This document shows positions 58,486 to 64,000 of a stretch of DNA of 64,000 nucleotides, piece after piece. The notes beneath the pieces were generated by a model. It was not told the DNA's origin, ran no database searches, and worked only from the letters and a program-made list of their open reading frames with translations. Position numbers and translations under genes: made by a program. Numbering within the stretch: the stretch's first letter is position 1; every line of letters starts with the position of its first letter. The DNA is from Mrakia gelida (taxonomy: Eukaryota; Basidiomycota; Tremellomycetes; Cystofilobasidiales; Mrakiaceae): NCBI GenBank assembly GCA_024345305.1, contig BRON01000006.1, positions 1,426,001-1,490,000 of the forward strand, written 5' to 3'.

Positions 58486-61356
58486 TTACGTGAGAAGAAA
58501 GAAGAGAAAGGAAGGAGAGGAAACGATGAGAAGGGAAGGAAATGGAGCGAGCAGCAGCAAAAGCAAAAGGAGAGGCGGAGGGGAGACGCGACGCGACCGT
58601 CTAAGCGAGAGAGAGGAGAGCGAACAAGGAGAGGAAGGGAAAAGGACTACACTCCCCATCCATCGGCTTCGTCGTCGTCGTTTCCCACTCTTCATGGCGT
58701 AGTTGAGCTTTGCTGGAGGTTTGGGAATGAGTCTTTGGAGTTGCTCGAACTGAAATGCAAGGATATACACGGGGACGAGGTTAGTTTTGTGAGGCGAGCG
58801 AGATGATCAGACAAGAGAGAGAAGGACGAACGAGATCCTCTGCTCCTTTGACTGTTCCGAGCTAAGTTGCGAAAAAAATAAGGAGCAAGAGAGGGTCAGC
58901 TGGGGAAGGAGGAAGGTGAGGAAGGAAGGACGAGGGCGACTCACCCGAAGAGCGACCTGCAGCGTAGCTCCGTTCTCGAACGCGATCAGTCGAACGAACT
59001 TGTCTTGCCGTTCGCACGACATGCCCTGGAAGAGAGCGACGTTGAGGATGAGCCGGAAGACTCCGTCTGCTCGCATGACTGGAGAAGGAGGAACGAAACG
59101 AGACGCGGGTTAGCTTGCGACGCGACGAGATGGAAGTAAAGGAAGAAAATAAACGAGAGACTCACTCAGACGAGGGACCTTGGTAGAGGTGTTGATGTTG
59201 AGCTTGCAGAGACCTGTTCCTCGTTCCTTCCAAGCGCCGTTCTTGTCTTCTATGACGTGAAGCTTCGCTCGAACTTGATGCCGGGTCTCCTCTCCCTCCT
59301 CTCCAGTGACCACTGGAACGCGAACGAACGACAAACGAGCGAAGGTCAGTTCCTCAAGTCGACTCCGGCTCGAGAGAGAAGGTGTGAAGCACAAAGAAGA
59401 AGGACTCACTGTCCTCGGAAGGAATCTGAGCAGCCGCCGAATCGCCTCCCTCGGTCTCCTCGCTCGCCTCCTTCGTCGACGACGATCCCTCTCCCTCCCT
59501 AGTCTTCTCCTCCTCCTTCGTTCCTCCCGATAGGATGTCCCCAAAGGATGATCCGGTCGCTGGTTTAGGCTTGAACGGACTGGCGGTAGCGAAGGAGGAG
59601 AAGACGTTCGAGCCAGCGAAGGGAGATGTAGCGGTCGTGTGCTTCGTTCCTGCCGAGAAGGGAGACGCTCCTGTGGTGTTGGAGAAGGACGAGAAGGATG
59701 GAACGTTGGGTTTGGAGGAGGTCGAGGAGGAGCTGGTGGAGGAAGGGATGGTAGCTGAGGAAGGGAGGGTTGGGGACGTGGTGGTGGACGGAGGAGCTGA
59801 ACCGAAGGGAGATGAGGTACCGGAGGGTGGGAGGGTTCGAGAGACGAAGGGAGAGGAGGAGGCAGCGAAGGAGGAGAAGCCTGTTGAAATGGGTTTGGGA
59901 GGAGCTGGGGGGAGTTTGGAGGTTGATGCGATGGGCTGGTGGTAGACGTGACGAGAGGAGGGAAGGGAAGGGAAGGAGTCAGCCGAGCTCACCTCGAGCA
60001 GAATCGCTCCTTCTTGGACGGCAATGAAGACAGAATCAAACGTACCTCGTCCTCCTTAGCCTTCTTGGTCTCCATCGAGTACGATTCCGACCTTCCGAGC
60101 AGAGAAGTCTCGCTTCCAACGACGTGCTTCCTCTTCAAACCCTTCTCTCCACCTCCCACGACGGCCGCTCCAGCAGCTCCGAGAATCCCATCTGCGTCCA
60201 TCATGTCCGACGATTCGAGACCCTCAGCTGCAGAGAGGACCGGTGGGTGTTCTCCGACGGGTGTAGCGATGGGAGTAGCGACCGAGGAGATGCTGATGTC
60301 CTCGTTCGAGTCGATCGTGGCAGTTGTGGAGATGGTGGTCTTGGAGTCGTCCATCGAAGCGGCCTTGGAGATGCTGCTGATGTCGTCTGGGTCGGTGGAA
60401 GGTACGAGTCCGCTCTCCATGGATGTAGGTGTGCTGGCTCGCATCTCGTCTCCGTCGTCGTCGTCTGCTGGAGGGTCGGCGAGGGTCGAGTCGGACGAGG
60501 TTGAAGGTGGAAGGGGGACGTCCTCGTCCTCCTTCTCTCCCGCTGATGAGGAGGATCCGACGCTCTCTACGCCTCCCATCTTGACACCAGCAGCCTCCTC
60601 TCCGACCTCAAGACCTTCCACACCCTGGCGGAGTTCCATCTCTCTTGATCCCTCGACGTTGGTGACCTTATCGTCGATGTCTGGCGAAGGTCCTCCTCGA
60701 GACTCGCCAACGATGCGGTTCTTCTTCTTTGGCAGTGGCGGAGGAGGGGAGAGCGTAGAGGAGGATTTGTCGGTAGAGGTGGATGCTTGGAGGTCCTGTA
60801 GATGTACGAGATAAAAGTGGGAGGATGGGTCAGCACGAAGGAGTGGAAGGGACCCGATGATGAGAGGAAGGTGAAGGGGAGAGGGTTGAGCGATGGGGAG
60901 GTCAAGAAAGGTTTGATCCAACAGCCTCTCGATTTCTCCAGGAGTCCATCCTCTACCAGATCATCCCCGTACGGCTCGTCTCCTAGCGAGGAGAGCATCT
61001 CCGCCTAAAAATACGTCTCGAATCGAAGGAGGGAGCGGCTCGGAGGAGGGGATGCGAAGGCGAAGAATCAAAGGAAGGGAGTCCACCCTGCAACTGACCT
61101 GAGAGGATCCTGTAGGCTCGAGACTGCCCTCTCTTCCTCGCTTACGAACTTGTCGAGAGTCTTCTGTAGATACCAGAGCAAAATTGCGAGCTAGTCAGCG
61201 TCGCGATGGCGGAAGAGCCACGTCGGAGGAGGGGAGGAACGGAGGAGAGAAGGAAGGAGAAGGAGCGAGCGACGACTGACCAGCTTTGACGAGCTTCACC
61301 GTCTGGTTCGGAGCCTTGGGGGACACCGGAGGGGAAGGAGTGGACTTGTCACTCAT
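58486..61356 (-). CDS. Yrb2/RanBP3-like Ran-binding protein
   Basis: Nuclear Ran-GTP-binding cofactor for Crm1-dependent export. Exons (minus): 61281-61356, 61099-61163, 60957-61004, 60046-60795, 59410-59935, 59166-59312, 58945-59078, 58832-58861, 58486-58749; 679 residues as modelled. N-terminal basic stretch (RQVRKRGREGSLEP) and a long acidic/Ser-rich region; then FG-type repeats (SPFG, ASPFSAG, SPFAGSNVF) as in Yrb2; then the RanBD: VTGEEGEETRHQVRAKL, WKERGTGLCKLNIN, MRADGVFRLILNVALFQGMSC, KFVRLIAFENG. The last exon starts FEQLQRLIPKP and then runs through an implausible Ser/Leu-rich tail to TAA 58486, so the C-terminus may be wrong. The donor of exon 3 is the weakest junction. Confidence 0.82.
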
Positions 61357-61606
61357 ACGAGAGAGGTAGGGTGTCGGTTCTGAGTTGAAAGGGAGGGATG
61401 GAAGAGATCCAAGGGGAATCGGGGAGATGGTTGAGGGAGCGAGGGAGAGACTCGGTGAGCCGACAAAGGGGAGATCGAGCTTCGTTCCCTTTTGTTTTTA
61501 TTTCCCCTCCGCCAACATAGTCTTCTCAAGCTGTTGCAGAGACAGGGTACAGCCAAACGCTCTGGTTCACCTTCGCGGGGATGAAAATCGCTTCCAGAAT
61601 CGAACG

Positions 61607-64000
61607 ATGAGTCGATCTCCCCTGCTCGAGAACGCGTCGCCAATCTTCTCGCTTCTTCACTCGCCCGATCAAGTCCGCAACACGCTGATGAACATGTCGT
61701 CGATCAGACCATAATACTACTCTAAGAATCCCATATCTACTGCTGCGGTCAGAGAGATCAAAGCGTCCTGGGAGGACCGCGAGCGGGAGATGGGACGCGT
61801 CGCGGAGTTGAGCTCGGGTCCGTTGGCTTCGATGGATGCGAATTCGAAACGATATTTAGACCCTTCTGACCCTCCTAGAGGGCCATACATCAAGCAAGCT
61901 TTCGCGATGAATCGAGCGGCCAGATTCCCATCGAAACTTTCAAGCTCGAGACTGCTTTTCCTGCTCTCTCCTCCTCGAGCTCACCTCTCCCTCCAACCCA
62001 CCATGTCCTCCCCCCATCACCCCTCCCCTCTCCTTCTCCTCGCCCATCTCTCCCTCCTCCTCGTCTCCCCTCCATCCGCAGACCTCACCCTTCCTCTCTC
62101 CCTGACTCAAACCTCCCCGACCTCCTCTCGAACCCTCCTCCGAGACGTTCTCCTCTCCTCCCTCTTCGACCTCCTCCCTTCCTCTCCACCCCCACCTCAG
62201 CCCAGCCACGCTCCCTCGTCAGCTCAAAATACAGCCTTCGTGAATGCTGCTACCATTTTCTTGATGGATCTGCGGAAGAAGGGCCTTGAGGAAGGGGAGG
62301 AGGGAGGAGGAGGGTGGGGATGGAAGGAGGTCAAGGGGAGCGTGAGGAAGAGTGATTTGGGGGATGCGTTTGGGAGTAGGTGAGTCTTGGAGAGCAGGAT
62401 GTTCGAAGGATATGCGCCTGGTGGGAGCTGACTTTTGGATCTCGTTGGATCTCGCTTGAAACAGATACGAGGAAGTCCTGCTGGCGTTGTCGTGTCAAGT
62501 CGTTTGGGAGGAGCTCAAGAGGAAGGTCAACGCCGAGGGAGCTTTGACGAGTGAGTCGTACATAGAGCTTTGCATCTGCGTTCGTAGTAGAGAGCTGACC
62601 TCTAGGACCTCCTTTGTAGCTGTAATTTTTCCAACGAAAGCGGCGGAGATGCCGGTAAGCTGGAGCTCGCTTCGAAGGAAGGGAAGGTCGAAGCTCAAGC
62701 TCATTCTCTCCGCCCTCCTTTGTTGTTTGCCCTCCCTTTCCACAGGATCAGCTCCCAGATCTTCAGCAACGCTTCACCGCCCTGGTAGAGGCTTGCTTAG
62801 GAGTCCAAGGTTATGCGGAAGCGGAGGTGGTTCAGCTTGAGAGGAGATGGGCTGCGTTGGGTGAACGAAGGGTGAGTGAGCTCGAGCTTTGGGTTTCCTT
62901 TCCTTCGTTCGACCTTTTGCCTTCTCGCTAGTCTAGCCCCCTCGGCGGATCTGACCAGCTTTCTTCTATGCACGATATCACTCCCTCAGGATCTCGTTCT
63001 CGCCAACGGTTCCCTCCCCTCCTCCATCTCCTCCGTCCCTCTCGAACGTCTCGAAGGGATCAAGCAGCTCAAGAGGAACGAGTGGTCGAAGCTCGTCGAG
63101 CAGTGGTTGAATATGGAGCGAGTCTCTGAAGACTCGAGAGACGGGTTTTCTGGTGCTATCGAGGTGGTGGACAAGAGCGGAGGACGAGCAGGAGGTGGGA
63201 ATGGAGTTGGAGTGCCCGGAGGCGTTGGACGTGTCGAAATGGTGCGCGTTTCTACATTTTCCTTTTCCTGCGGGAACTCAAGCTGACTTTCTACCTTTCT
63301 TGCAATTTGACAGAACGAAGCAATCCTCCGATCCAAATCTTTTCCAGCGGCTGCTTCGCTCGTGCAGGAACAACTCCAGTCTCTCCCTTCGCTCGTCGAT
63401 TCGGCTCGGACGCGTCTCGCTCAGGCTCAAGACTCAGTCGTCAACAGGGATCCGAGCAAGAAGGAGGCGGCCAACCCAGTGGAACCTCGAACCTCGGAGG
63501 AACTCTCTTTTTGGTCGGAACAGGCGAGACTCGTCGCGTCGTCCGCGAGAAGTCGAGCTTCGACGCGAACTTCGACTTCGAAAGACGTGGACGTTGCAAC
63601 ATCTCCCCTTGTTCCGACCTCGTCAACGGTGAGTGGGACTACTCAGTTCGGCGGCTCTTAATCCTCTCTTGACCTCTTTCCCCGCGTCGCCGTTCCAAAC
63701 AGTCTCCCATCGTTCCCTCCCCTCTCCTCAGCCTCGTTAATCTCAACCCTCCGGCCTTCTCCTCCGCCCAACGAGCTCAAGCCATCCGAGACTCGCTCGC
63801 CCAGAACGTGTCCTCCCGCCCTCCACCACCACCAATCTCGTCTAGGCTCCCCACCAACGTCCCTCATCCGCCTTCGTCGCCACCTCCACGACCCACCCAA
63901 CTCACACCTCCCTCCCCAGCTCCTCGTCGAACACCTCGCAAGATCGGAAGACCACCAGCAACAGGATTCGATCTCCGAAGGCAGGCTTTAGGAAGTGCTC
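61607..64000 (+). CDS. Coiled-coil protein of unknown function (3' end missing)
   Basis: Exons: 61607-61672, 61727-62379, 62465-62550, 62620-62654, 62746-62871, 62990-63241, 63314-63628, 63703 to the window end; all but the last are in frame. About 615 residues are visible. The N-terminus has DPSDPPRGPYIKQAFAMNRA and a Leu-rich segment (LLLLAHLSLLLVSP). Helical parts follow: YEEVLLALSCQVVWEELKR, LVEACLGVQGYAEAEVVQLE and RLEGIKQLKRNEWSKLVEQW, then a Ser/Pro/Arg-rich C-terminus with RKIGRPPA. A first-exon TAA in the unspliced frame (61713) is removed by a short 54-nt intron that I propose; an alternative start is ATG 61790. I do not recognise the family. Confidence 0.55.

Noticed and set aside
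58486..58640. Hydrophobic Leu/Ser tail of the Yrb2-like protein as a membrane anchor
   Set aside because: It is the complement of purine-rich 3' DNA and not known in the family; more likely a wrong last exon.
1..64000. CRISPR arrays, rRNA genes, LTR pairs, terminal inverted repeats
   Set aside because: No regularly spaced repeats, no conserved rRNA segments and no long direct or inverted repeats were seen by eye.

Overview
The window looks like nuclear DNA of an intron-dense basidiomycete yeast, most likely Pucciniomycotina (a Rhodotorula/Sporobolomyces-like Microbotryomycete). The evidence is short genes split by many introns of roughly 50-150 nt with GTGAG/GTTCG/GTACG donors and CTGAC-type branch sites, pyrimidine-rich intergenic DNA, and recognisable fungal protein families (Brl1/Brr6, Chs4/Skt5, Ark1/Prk1-type kinase, YAP-type bZIP, mARC/MOSC, Yrb2/RanBP3). 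The lineage is an inference. Gene models were spliced by hand: exon boundaries were chosen so that frame, GT..AG and family motifs agree.

Layout. 1-6598: minus-strand FucP-like transporter (runs off the left end), a Brl1/Brr6 nuclear-envelope protein and a secreted LysM protein. 6852-16027: a plus-strand lysine-methyltransferase-like gene, an F-box-like gene, a decayed minus-strand coiled-coil/F-box copy, a frame-disrupted retroelement-ORF1-like gene and a secreted Cys-rich protein. 16544-22934: a 20-exon sugar transporter and a WD40 gene, both with micro-exons. 23279-33803: a broken F-box copy, two unrecognised serine-rich genes and the intact F-box relative. 34133-43328: a MYND-finger gene, a long Ark1/Prk1-type kinase and an unknown membrane-anchored protein. 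44079-53020: intact coiled-coil/F-box gene, cytochrome P450, RING/coiled-coil protein, YAP-like bZIP. 53709-64000: mARC-like MOSC protein, Chs4-like Sel1 protein, Yrb2-like Ran-binding protein, and a coiled-coil protein that leaves the window on the right.

The genes are mostly unrelated housekeeping and secretory functions, with no operon-like or biosynthetic cluster. Four themes stand out: micro-exons down to 7 nt; a palindrome, GACGCGTC, present about 30 times and almost absent from coding exons; an F-box-like family in which two intact genes each have a frame-broken relative in the same window; and two further genes with one frame conflict each. I found no CRISPR, no convincing tRNA or rRNA, and no intact transposon.
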